The notes under the pieces are model-generated. The model was given only the letters and a program-made list of their open reading frames with translations, was not told the origin of the DNA and did no database searches. This document shows, piece after piece, positions 36,552-46,314 of a stretch of DNA of 64,000 nt (its first letter is position 1; each line of letters begins with the position of its first letter). A program made the translations under genes and the position numbers. Source of the DNA: Verticillium longisporum (Eukaryota > Ascomycota > Sordariomycetes > Glomerellales > Plectosphaerellaceae); contig JAETXT010000005.1 of NCBI GenBank assembly GCA_019188255.1, positions 2,542,001 through 2,606,000 on the forward strand. The letters run 5' to 3'.

Positions 36552-37833
36552 TTACTTGCGCATGGAGGAAGCGCGGCGCTTGCGAGCGTCGGCCTTCTCG
36601 GCCTTCTTCTCGGCGACACGCTTGGCGAGGATCTGAGCGTACTCGTTCTGTAGAGAGGGCCATGGTCAGCGTGTGTGGGCAGAAGGGAGGAGTTTTCATG
36701 GTAGTACGTACGGCCTCGTCCTTGACCTTCTCGGACTGGCGGCGCTTGAGCGCAAGGCGGTGGCGCTTGTGCTGGAGGCGCTGGGGGTGACCAGGCGCTG
36801 AATCCTGGGGGCCTTGGTGTAGGCCTTCTTGCCCTCGCCCTTGGGCTGGACCTCGCGGCGGATGACGTACTTGCGGACCTAATCACGGGGAAAGAATCAC
36901 AGGTTAGCAACCGACATTCTACTCGGTTTTTGTCTCGATGTGTGTATAGCCCAGCACGCGGGGATTCTGCTTCTCGTCCGTCTTCCATGGGGAAGGGAAC
37001 AGAGAGGCCACCCGCGGCCTTCTCTTTCTCACACTCTACCCGACCTGCGTGAGCAGGACCGGGCAGGCGATGACGAGGTGGCTTTTCGAGGCGGACAGGA
37101 GCGCACGTACATCGTCATCCTTGGTGAGGCCGAAGAACTTTCGGATCTTGGTGGCGCGCTTGGGACCAAGGCGCTTGGGGTGAACGACGTCGGTCAGGCC
37201 GGGGAGCTCAGCCTCGCCCTGCTTGACGATGGACAGGGCCAGGACGGAGAGGTCCTGGCCGACGATGCAACCACGGACGGACTTGCGCTTGCGCTCGCCG
37301 GTGCGGCGGGGGCGGTAGCAAGAGTGGCCGTCGGAGAGCAGGAGGCGGGTACGGTAGGGGAGCATGACACCCTGCTTCATGGGGAAACCCTGCTTGTCGT
37401 TGCCACCGGTGATGCGGAAGATGTAGCCCTTGAACTCGTCACCGAGGGAGTCGGCGGGGACCTCAGCGCCCATCTGGAAGGTTTCGCGTTAGTTTGTTGT
37501 CATGCTGGATTGTTTCCTCGGTGTGAAAATAATCGTTCAAGTCGTATTGAAACGTCCGAATCGACGGGTGAGTACGTACGCGCTTCTCCATGAAGATGGC
37601 GAGCTTGCGCTCATCCTCAACGTCGATGAGCTTCTGGCTGCCGTTGGCAGGGTAGGAGATGTTCAACTGTGAGAAGAAGAAAAATGTCAGCTCTTGACCG
37701 CCCCGCGATAAAAAGTGTCAGGGCGAGCCCCAGCAAGGTCGAGGCCGATACACGTATCGCAACCGAGAGCGTGATGGAGAACAGACGTACGCCGTTGTTC
37801 TGGGAGCCCGAGTAGAGTCTGTCGTACCTTCAC
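36552..37833 (-). CDS. RPS6: 40S ribosomal protein eS6 (one frameshift, GTG at start)
   Basis: Essential small-subunit ribosomal protein and target of TOR/S6-kinase signalling. Exons on the minus strand are 37833-37828, 37666-37580, 37473-37111, 36878-36712 and 36647-36552; adding one base gives 239 residues, the normal fungal length. Clear family blocks are [59 protein letters not shown] and [19 protein letters not shown], with C-terminal [10 protein letters not shown] carrying the phosphorylated serines. The run GGGGG on the plus strand at 36783-36787 needs one more base so that VTP is followed by [16 protein letters not shown]. The first coding exon should be ATGAAG just before the donor GTACGA, but it reads GTGAAG (37833-37831). 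No alternative ATG exon is evident. All introns have GT-AG ends. Confidence 0.93.
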
Positions 37834-38319
37834 CTTGCCGGGGCGGGGTGGTGCAAGAAATTGGCGTTGATTGTCGAAAGTCGATGGGCGTAACGAAGAG
37901 TTCACGAACAACAGGATCCACGTTCGAGGAAAAGTCGAAATGGGGGAACGAAAGAGTGTGCGCGCTAGGGTTTCCGTCCTGCCAATCACATTCGGTTAGC
38001 CCGGTGGTCCGGGCAATGGAGAAATTATTCAGCCGTTGGCTCTTTCGACAGCCAATGCACAGACCAAGCAACGTCGATGGTTGATCCACACATCAAGACC
38101 CACTGGACGATCCCCAGTTTGGCGCCGCCTGCCTTACCTGACATAAGGCAGATAGGCATGCAGCTTACCTCATTGCACCCATTCATCTACGTTGACATGT
38201 CTTGATCCTGCTCATCCTTCAGGACATTCGTGGTGTTCCACCAGTCGAGCGGTAATCCCACTCTTTCCACACATTACTGCCACAATCATTTCATCAGAGC
38301 CCATCAACCATCAGCCAAA
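37834..38319. promoter_or_regulatory. Divergent promoter region between RPS6 and CTF8
   Basis: 486 bp between divergently transcribed genes. It contains C/T-rich tracts near both starts. No specific site is named with confidence. Confidence 0.4.
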
Positions 38320-38759
38320 ATGTCTCAGGTCAAGCTTTACCCCCCCAAGCCGTCACGCCAAGCTGTGGACAATATGCTGCCTCAGACCATACAAACGCCG
38401 TCAGGCCTAGCCCTTCTTGAACTTCAAGGCACAATAAATCTGCCTGAGGACGCAGTAGACTCGGACGGCAAGGCCACAAAGAGCATTCCCGTGGGTCGAA
38501 TCGACTTCCCGGACTACCACCCCGATACCCAGGAGGCTGGCAGCACAGCTTGGATGAAGCGTGTCTACCTCTACGTCGGTCCTCACCAGAGACTCACCGG
38601 AGAGGTCAAGAAACTTCCCAAAGCAATTGCCATTGTACGAAAAAGGATGGCGCTAGTAACGGTCCGGATGGCGAAGAGCAACTGGAAGTCGCTGAGATTG
38701 TCAAGTACAAACTTGTCTTCTCACACCGCCCAGAGCCTGTCAACACAGAGATCTACTAG
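38320..38759 (+). CDS. CTF8: Chromosome transmission fidelity protein 8 (one frameshift)
   Basis: Subunit of the alternative clamp loader Ctf18-Dcc1-Ctf8-RFC, which acts at replication forks in sister-chromatid cohesion and the replication checkpoint. The start MSQVKLYPPKPSRQ is followed by LPQTIQTPSGLALLELQGTI, GRIDFPDY, AWMKRVYLYVGPHQRLTGEVKKLPKAIAIVRK and, in the next frame, VAEIVKYKLVFSHRPEPV, all typical of the short Ctf8 family. The two halves join if AAAAA 38640-38644 has six A, giving 146 residues ending at TAG 38757-38759. Without that base the conserved C-terminal strand is replaced. It is a single exon and is divergent from RPS6. Confidence 0.87.
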
Positions 38760-40805
38760 ACCGGGGAGTTGGACTGATGCCGTATTGCGGCGCAGGGCTT
38801 CGTGAATCGGTACTGGATTTCGAGGCTGTGAGCTCGTCGAACATAGCAAGATCGACCAAGCCGCCTTACCCGCACTCACTGGTGGCTCCCAAACCTGGAC
38901 TGCCGACCTCATTTCGAGCCTCCTGCAGCCTTAAGGTCCGCGTCATGGTTGATGGTGAGGAGACATCAGATGTGTTAGACTGTCACCCTCGGCCCTTCTT
39001 GTCAAGGATGTTACAAGGCCTTTTTGCATTGAGGATCGCATCTTGTGGGCAAGCTTACCAACATCGTCAGCGGTATGCCATATTAGGTATGAGAGCTCGA
39101 GCCGACTATCCGATTCTTGGCACATTTTCAGCATCTTGAAAGGCTCTGAGCACTGCGGATACTTGATCAAGCACCCATACAACCTACAGAGGAGTAGCAC
39201 ATGGCACAGTGCCAGAAGCATACAAGGAACAAGGAATTCTGTTCAGGCATGCACAGCTTGCCGACGTTGTGCTTAGGAGGACCACCGATCTCTCGTAGGG
39301 TCCAGCGGCAGACTCTTGGGCGGTCTTACCAGACCAGGTAGCTCGGTCGTATCGGATGGGCAGTGTGGGCGCAGTCCTCGTCAGCAGCGGCTTATGTTCG
39401 TTGAGATGCCGGCACGGTTCCGCAGAGGATATAACAGTGCGTATTGAGATCCTGCCTCAACGATCCTCCGAACATCTTTCCAGGAAGACTGTTAGGTCCC
39501 TGGTGCACACCGGCATCAAGTATTCGGTGACGGCCCGTCGGCTATTGAACCGCTACTACTGCCGCCTCAATCTCCCCCATGAAACCGAATTGGTTGGTAG
39601 CGACAGAGCTCTTGCGGCCGCGTTCCAGAAACTTGGGTCGTAGCTGTCAATACCATTCGTCTTAAGGATGGAATTGCTGCATTCGCGACTCTCGGCGACT
39701 ACCTTTGCACTTCGTTGGCGCTGCCGGCACAATACAAGGGATTATCCTTAAGGATCACAAGCACCTAGGAGCAGTCCAAAGTCGAACTTCAAAGCTTCAT
39801 AAGTAAGAGATCAGGGAACCAAAGCGTAATGCTCACAACCGTGCGAGAACTCATGGCCAGACCTATCTGAAACGCCATTTCCCGGCACACATGACTATCT
39901 AACTTCCGAAATAGATACGTCTGTCTTCCTTGTTCGTAAACCTCTCACACTCGCGTTTGCCGTAAAGTTTCTGGCTGCCCACAGGAGCACCTCCTGAACC
40001 CACTGTGAGAGCTATACCCAACCAATAAGCTACATGAAGTGATGCTTGCAGAAGGATGCGAAGGCGTCAGTTGATATCGCTGGCCAACTGCTTGATTTGT
40101 CGCCACACTGCAGGTCCGGTGGAAACCATCGTTGTCCAGAGCCCGAAGGTACCGAAGGATGCCTGGTCCGCGCAACATGCCGCTGCATGGTTTCTGAATG
40201 GCATGGATGCAGCATGGATGTAGAAGACAAGGATCAGCCATATCCTAAAGAACGAAGTTGCAAATTCGGGAGAAATGGCACTAAATCTCACGTGAACCTC
40301 CACGAGCATACCGACCTTGGCGTCGGAAGTCCATGATTCGGAAGCACGCGCCTGAAGCCGCTCAAGGCTCTGCCTTGGCGGTCTGCTTTTCGCTTGAAGG
40401 GCCTCTCGTGCATTCGAAGGATCGCAAACCCTTCTCGGCTTCACCTCCCGTTTGCCATCACTAATATGAATCCGCACAGTCCCTCGACTTTCTAGCTTGC
40501 TCTGCGTCATACCTTCCATGGAGCCACTCAAGAAACAGCTCGGGTACCACTTTGGTTGCTGGTGGTGATTCTTGATTGTGGCCGGGATGCATGTAACATC
40601 ACATGGAGCAAGAATCTCGTACAAAAAGCAGGAGACATCAACGAAGTACAAGTAAGCGACGATTAATGATAATCGTATGCTATCGAACCAGCTGTCTTGC
40701 TATATAAAGAGTGATTGCTTTCCTCTGTCGTCAAACATTGATTTCGAGAAGCCTCCAAGTTCAGACACACAGACACTACGCCCAGCAAGTACCGCACCTG
40801 ACGCC
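38760..40805. other. Gene-poor region upstream of the AA9 gene
   Basis: 2 kb with no confident gene. Between about 38900 and 39650 several frames show protein-like stretches (for example KVRVMVDGEETSDVLDC near 38930 and AYKEQGILFRHAQLADVVLRR near 39220) that are interrupted by stops, so a decayed gene is possible, but no family is recognised. The last 120 bp form the AA9 promoter. Confidence 0.4.
40701..40708 (+). promoter_or_regulatory. TATA box of the AA9 gene
   Basis: TATATAAA lies about 100 bp upstream of ATG 40806. A canonical TATA box at this distance fits an inducible, carbon-source-regulated gene. The call is by consensus and position only. Confidence 0.6.
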
Positions 40806-41738
40806 ATGAAAGCCTTTGGAATTCTCGCACTTTTGCTCAATGGGGCATCCGCCCACTGTACGCTTCATACGCCCAAGCTCCCATGTTTCTCTTGCTGATC
40901 ATCATAGATGCCTTCTCTCGCCTGATTGTCGGTGGCGTCAAAAGCGGCGACTGGGAGTACGTCCGTGATGTAGCCAACGGCGACAAGCAGTTCGATGCCA
41001 ACCCAGAGTACGGCAAAGTGGTCCCGCAGATGGGCACCCCCGATCTAACGTCGACCAATATCACTTGTGGTCGAAACGCTTTTGCCTCGGCCGGACGCAC
41101 CAAGACGGCTACGATCCAGGCCGGGTCTCAAGCGTCCTTTGGTATTCACATTGACGGGGGTAACCATTACCTGGCGCAGGGCGCGGAGATCAATCATCGC
41201 GGTCCGGCCATGATCTGGCTTTCGCGGGCGCCCAACGATGATCTCGAGGCGTACTCTGGCAATGGCGACTGGTTCAAGATTGGCTACGTCGGCCCAAAGA
41301 ATGATTCCCACTGGGAGACCTTTCAGCAGGAAGATGTGAGACGGGTGCTCCTCAGACACGGAGGTCACGATGCTGATTATACCTGCAGGTTCACTTCAAG
41401 ATCCCGAAGACTACACCGCCCGGAAAGTACCTCCTGCGCATCGAGCACTTCTGGATACTACCTTGGGTTCACCTGAGCCAGTGGTACGTCAACTGCGCCC
41501 ATGTCGAGATAGTAGGCCAAGGCGGTGGCGTGCCCAAGGGACTTGCCAGGTTTCCTGGTACCTACAAACTCAAGACCCCAGGCGAGTAGTTTTGGGACTA
41601 CCTTATGTGGCAGGGTGCTGTGACTGACGTGCTTGGGCAGGCCTCATCGCCACTGAGAACCAACATATGTTCCCTCCTGCTGGATCTAAGGACCTCGCCC
41701 TGTATAACCCTCCTCTTCCGGTGGTCTGGGAAGGTTGA
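40806..41738 (+). CDS. AA9 lytic polysaccharide monooxygenase (formerly GH61)
   Basis: Secreted copper enzyme that oxidatively cleaves cellulose or related glucans. Exons 40806-40857, 40908-41335, 41389-41581 and 41641-41738 give 256 residues. A 16-residue signal peptide (MKAFGILALLLNGASA) is followed by His17, which becomes the N-terminal His of the copper histidine brace. The second brace ligand is probably His114 in EINHRGPAMIWLSRAP, and SQWYVNCAHVEIVG carries the axial Tyr and a conserved Cys; its partner Cys is in NITCGRN. The C-terminus ENQHMFPPAGSKDLALYNPP is a typical AA9 tail without a cellulose-binding module. The last intron (41582-41640) appears to begin with GC (CAG/GCGAGT), the only choice that keeps the tail in frame. 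The intact frame and a TATA box suggest a functional, inducible gene. Confidence 0.9.
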
Positions 41739-42169
41739 ATCTTCTAGGAGTTTTGTTTCCTGAATAAGTAGCAACGAGGGCTTCGGTTGCTGGGCTCCAT
41801 AACAGACCATATCCATGTGAAGTGTCTCCGCAGTTGACACCGCAACAAGTTAAGATCAGCCTAGTTCGAAGTAAACGGTGCCGAACAGTTTTACTCAGAC
41901 TTGGCCCAAGATTTCCTCATATGAATTGACCAACATTGACCCGCGGTCATACTTGAGAATACAGCTGTTTTATCGATCCAGGGGCTAAAGGGGCAGGTCG
42001 TGGCTCGGGTGTCGCTGACTCAGCACCGAAGACGATTTCCCCGCGGATGCGATAACCATCATGGGAAGTGTCTCGAAGGGTAGGTACCTTGCTCTAAACC
42101 GCGCTGAAGCTCGCCGTCACCAGTATTCTTCCTTCAGTTGCCAATTCATTCTCACCAAAGCAGTTCAAA
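41739..42169. other. Intergenic between AA9 and dienelactone hydrolase genes
   Basis: 431 bp holding the 3' region of the AA9 gene and the promoter of the next gene. Nothing else is seen. Confidence 0.5.
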
Positions 42170-43346
42170 ATGCTCATCAAGGAATCTTACGTCGATGTGG
42201 CGACCTCCGCCGACGGCAAGGACGGCTCCATGCGTATGCTCCCCTCGTATCATCTCATCTCACGTCCGTCCCATGGCTAACCGCTCACAGGAATCTACGT
42301 CTTCCACCCCAGCATCCCCGGATATCCCAACGCGTAGGCCTCCCCGTGAAGGTCAGCAGAACTTAGAAAACTGACATTTTATAAGCAAATTTCCCGGCGT
42401 CTGCCTCTTCTCCGAGATCTACCAAGGTAACGCGATCATCACGACCCCTCCAATGGCGGGGTAGGCCGTCCTCCCAGTAACACCGAAGACTGAACCGCTG
42501 TCTCACAGTGACTGGCCCCGTCGCCCGCTTCGCCCGCCAAATCGCCGGCCAGGGCTACATCGTCGCCGCGCCGTCCTCCTACCACGACTTCACCGGCCCC
42601 GAGGCCCTGGCCTACGACGTCCCCGGCACCGACAAGGGCAACGCCTGGAAGGTCGAAAAGGTCAGACGAACGGACACCCCACGGAGCCTACATGCCTCGA
42701 GCTGGACTCCAGACTAACAGCCCTGCCCCCCTCCAGACCCTCGAGTCTTATGATGAGGACTCCCGCCGCACCGTCGACCACCTCCTCACCCTGCCCACGT
42801 GCACCGGCCTCATCGGCAGCACAGGCATGTGTCTTGGCGGCCACCTCGCCGTCCGCGCCGCCGTACGTCCCTTTCCCCCCTCTCGCGTGAGTTCCGTCTC
42901 GTACCAACACGAACCCGCTAGCTCGATCCCCGCATAACGGCCTGCACGTCCTACTTTGCAACCGACATCCACACGCGCACCCTGGGCCCGCACACGGCCG
43001 CCAACGCCGCCGCCGACGGCCCAGACGGCAGCACCCACACGCTCGACCGCCTGCCGCGCCTCGCCCACGCCGAGGTGGCCATGATCTTCGGCGTCAAGGA
43101 CACGCACGTCCCCGCCGCGGGCCGCGACCTCATCCGCGCCAAGCTCCGCGACGCCGGCGTCACGACGTCCTTTACGAGTTCGCCTGGGCCCAGCACGCCT
43201 TTATCCGCGACGAGCTCAGCAAGGGCCGCTACGACCCGGCCATCACAAAGGTGTGCTTTGAGGTCTTGCTCGAGCTGTTCGGACGCGTACTCAAGACGGA
43301 TCTTGGGCCGAAGGAGAACATTGGCGAGGTGGAGCACGTCTGCTAA
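42170..43346 (+). CDS. Dienelactone hydrolase family protein (one frameshift)
   Basis: Alpha/beta hydrolase of the carboxymethylenebutenolidase group, which hydrolyses enol-lactones in catechol degradation; the true substrate here is unknown. Six exons (42170-42233, 42291-42333, 42386-42426, 42509-42660, 42737-42862, 42922-43346) give 283 residues if TTT 43171-43173 has a fourth T. Signatures are FPGVCLFSEIYQVTGPVARFARQ, the nucleophile Cys in GSTGMCLGGHLAV, the catalytic Asp in IFGVKDTHVP, and the catalytic His in WAQHAFIRDE, which lies after the frameshift. The uncorrected protein therefore lacks its catalytic His and the C-terminal ELSKGRYDPAITKVCFEVLLELF. It is cytosolic, with no signal peptide. 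Exon 4 ends at the weak donor GTCAGA. Confidence 0.85.
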
Positions 43347-43555
43347 GAGGGGGAGAGAGGAGAGAGAGTGGTGATCACGGTGGTGGGCAAGTCTCTACAA
43401 CATCAATGAGGCACCACACTTTCCATGGAAGAAATCGCACTACAATAATCAGGTTGATTCATGATTCTGCATTCTTGTTGTGGTGTCTATGTCATTACGG
43501 CCCATGTAGGGGCCTCGTCGTAAAACTTCCTGCCGTGACTCTTTTGTCAATGCCT

Positions 43556-46314
43556 CTACCGTTGGGGAGCCGGCCCCTGATTCTGTCCCTGGCCCTGGCC
43601 CTGACGGCCGTACGGCTGGCTCTGCAGCGGGTGCGGCCTGCTCTCGACCGGGCTCAGGTTGTTGCCAGCTGTGAAGCTGTACGCGGACGAAGGCATCCGG
43701 TTCACGCCGGTTGTGTTGTTGTGATATCCGCTTCCATAGGCTTCGGTTGAAGACTCCTCGTCATATGTCTGAAGCCGCGAGCTTGTCGGGGCCAGATGGG
43801 CGCCGTGGCCTTCTGGCTGGCGCGAGTCAACCAAGGAGAGGTTTGAAAGACCCTCGCCGGCCTTGCGTCTGCCTCCGCGCGTACTAGCGCGCTTCACGAG
43901 CTCCGAATGACTGCGATCCATGTCGTTGGAACGGCGGTGATCCTCGGATCGACGTCCTCGGACATCCGAGGGTGTTTGATCGTCGCCCAGTCGGTACCCC
44001 CACTCCTCGCCGTCTGCAGGGTCCCTAACATTAAGTCCCGCCATGGCTTGCCTCTCCTTGGTCGAGTCGGAATCGGCACCAGCGGCCGTCTCCGTCTCGT
44101 GCGGGACCAAGCGCGCAGCCTCCTTTTTCTTGGCCGCTTCGTCGCGGGACGCCGCAGCAATCTCATCGGAGACGGAAACAGAGTATGTGGGGTTGGTAGG
44201 GCCACCAAGAGCCTCGGAGCCACCGCCAGGAGCGTAGATGGGGACCTTCTTGAGGGACAGGACCAGGGCGCACATGAACTTGGAACGACGGGTGGCGCGG
44301 ACAATCTCGTTGTGCCAGTTCGACTTGTGCTTGATGACAACATCGAGGGCGAGCTTGTCCAGATCGCCAACGCTGCTGACACCCATGGCAACATCGGGCT
44401 GGAAATCGCGCGAGTTGTCCGAGTGGCGAACAAACGCCTCCATCTCGTGCCGAAGCGTCTCAATGTCCTCGAAGGACGTGTCGTACGAAATGTGGATGGT
44501 GATGACCTCCTTCATGGCCTTGCTGCGGGACACGTTCTCAATCCACAAATTGTTCAAGACAATGTTGGGAACCTGCCATTGGTCAGTCAAAACACGGTTG
44601 CCTCTGGGCAAAACGAGCCTACCTGGACGACCTGCATCTTGTCGATGCGAGTGAAAACAGTGTACAAAAGAGAGATCTTGTCGACGACCAGCTGCAGCTT
44701 CTCCGAGCCCTGAATGTCGACGCGGTCGCCGACATCATAAGGGTGCTTGACGAACAAGAAGATGCAGGAACCGAGGAACTCCTGCGTGGTGACGGCGAAG
44801 ACAAAAGACAGCGACAAGAGGGCCGTGCCAGCAGTAGCGACAGTCGTAAGGAAGCTGCTCTGGAACCACGCGAGGAAGATAAAGATGACGATGAGGAGGA
44901 CCACGAACATCAAAACCTTATCGAAAACACGCAGGGCCTGGCCAATGTCTTTCATGCCCTCGGTGATTGCCTTGCGCTCCTTGCTCACTTCGACAATGGA
45001 ACGAGTCATTTCGTCAAGACTGATGTCGCCATTCATGTCCCCGTCAATGGCGTTGAAAGCCTCTTCAGCTTCATCCTTGTACGAGGGGCCGAGGACTTCT
45101 TGAACATCTTCGAGGTACAGAGAGTCGTTGCCCTCGCACACGAAAGCCATCCAGATGCGGCGCGCCAGGGCTTCGGAGGACTTGGTCTTCTCGAGAGCCT
45201 CAATGACGATGGAGTGGGCCGAGTTGGGGTTGAAGACCTGCTTGCCAGTGATCTCGGACGCAACGTTGCCAAAGGCTGCGGTCACCTTGTCGCCGACACG
45301 ACCAATGTTGCCGACAAACTTGAGGGGCACAGCAGCGCCGCCAACTTTCTTGCCAGTCTGGGCGAGGATCGAGTCGGAGATGATGTCGTCGTCTTCCTCA
45401 AACTCGGCGCAGTACATGGGGAAGAGGGTGCGGGAGGCGTCGTACAGCAGGCCGAGGAGGTGTACCTCGCGCTTACAGGCCTTGATGCGAAGGGCGAAGG
45501 ACCGCTGGTGATAGGAGATACCAATCAGCTGGACAATGGCCTTCTCGGCAAGGTAGACAGCGGCAGACGAGAACAGGGCGCCAAGAATGGTCACGATGAC
45601 CTTAACCCAGTGGACGTTGTTGAAGCCGCCGAACAGTCCGCGAAAGGTGAGCCAGGAGGCGAGCGCCCAGAAGAAGAAGGACATGGGAATCTGGAGGTTC
45701 TGTAGGACCGTAGCGTACTTGCGCGTGCCAGTGCTGACGACACCGACGACAAACATAAAGACGCGCGGAAGGAGCCAGGCGACGACCTTGCCAGCCCACA
45801 AGGTGAGCCACGCAATCTCGATCCACAGGAAGAGGCGGAAGAGCGCAGGGCCGGGGGTTCTGTTGCCATCGCCGTCCCTGCTGCTCCTGCCCACGGGAAG
45901 GTCATTCCTGTGGCCTGTGATGGGGAGGACAACCAGAGGAATGGCGAGAAGGATACCGATGGGAATAATGTAGACGAGGTAGCGGGTAACGACTGAGGCG
46001 CCAATGATCTTCTTGTAGAGTCGGCCCATGGCGTTGAGCGAGACTTCGTCGGAGCCAGCTGTATCGTTTCTCGAGAGCGCCTTGCCCTTGCGGCGACCGG
46101 CGCGGCCCCGGGCATGCAGCTGCTGTTTCTCGTCGGGTGTTTCTTGGCCGGAGCCGGAGCCGTCCATGGCGATGTTCATGTTGGGGCGGCGAGCGCCTGT
46201 GGAGCTGGCATGGCTCTTCACCTGAGTGAGAGGGATGCCTTGATCCTGCACCATTTCTTTGGAATGGCTGCGCCGAATGGGGATGAAGCCGCTGTGTCGG
46301 GGGGAGAGGGTCAT
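43556..46314 (-). CDS. MscS-like mechanosensitive channel with EF-hand (Msy1/Msy2 type)
   Basis: Fungal MscS-family channel. Characterised fission-yeast relatives (Msy1/Msy2) sit in the ER and control calcium and volume responses to hypo-osmotic shock. Two exons (46314-44623 and 44572-43556) encode 902 residues. Features in order: a basic disordered N-terminus; membrane segments such as YLVYIIPIGILLAIPLVVLP, VVAWLLPRVFMFVVGVV, PMSFFFWALASWLTF and VIVTILGALFSSAAVYLA; an EF-hand loop DGDMNGDISLDEM; further helices VLMFVVLLIVIFIFLAWF and GTALLSLSFVFAVTTQEF; then the MscS beta-domain signature FVKHPYDVGDRVDIQG. A long Ser/Arg-rich cytosolic tail follows, ending in a Gln/Gly/Pro-rich segment. ATG 46314 (MTLSPRHSG) is chosen because the upstream open frame has no ATG. 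No frame break is seen. Confidence 0.9.

Noticed and set aside
40806..43346. AA9 and dienelactone hydrolase as a degradation cluster
   Set aside because: Two adjacent genes with different compartments and no shared regulator or transporter nearby are not enough to call a cluster.
44743..45705. 320-codon plus-strand open frame
   Set aside because: It is antisense to the MscS-like channel and has no motif of its own.
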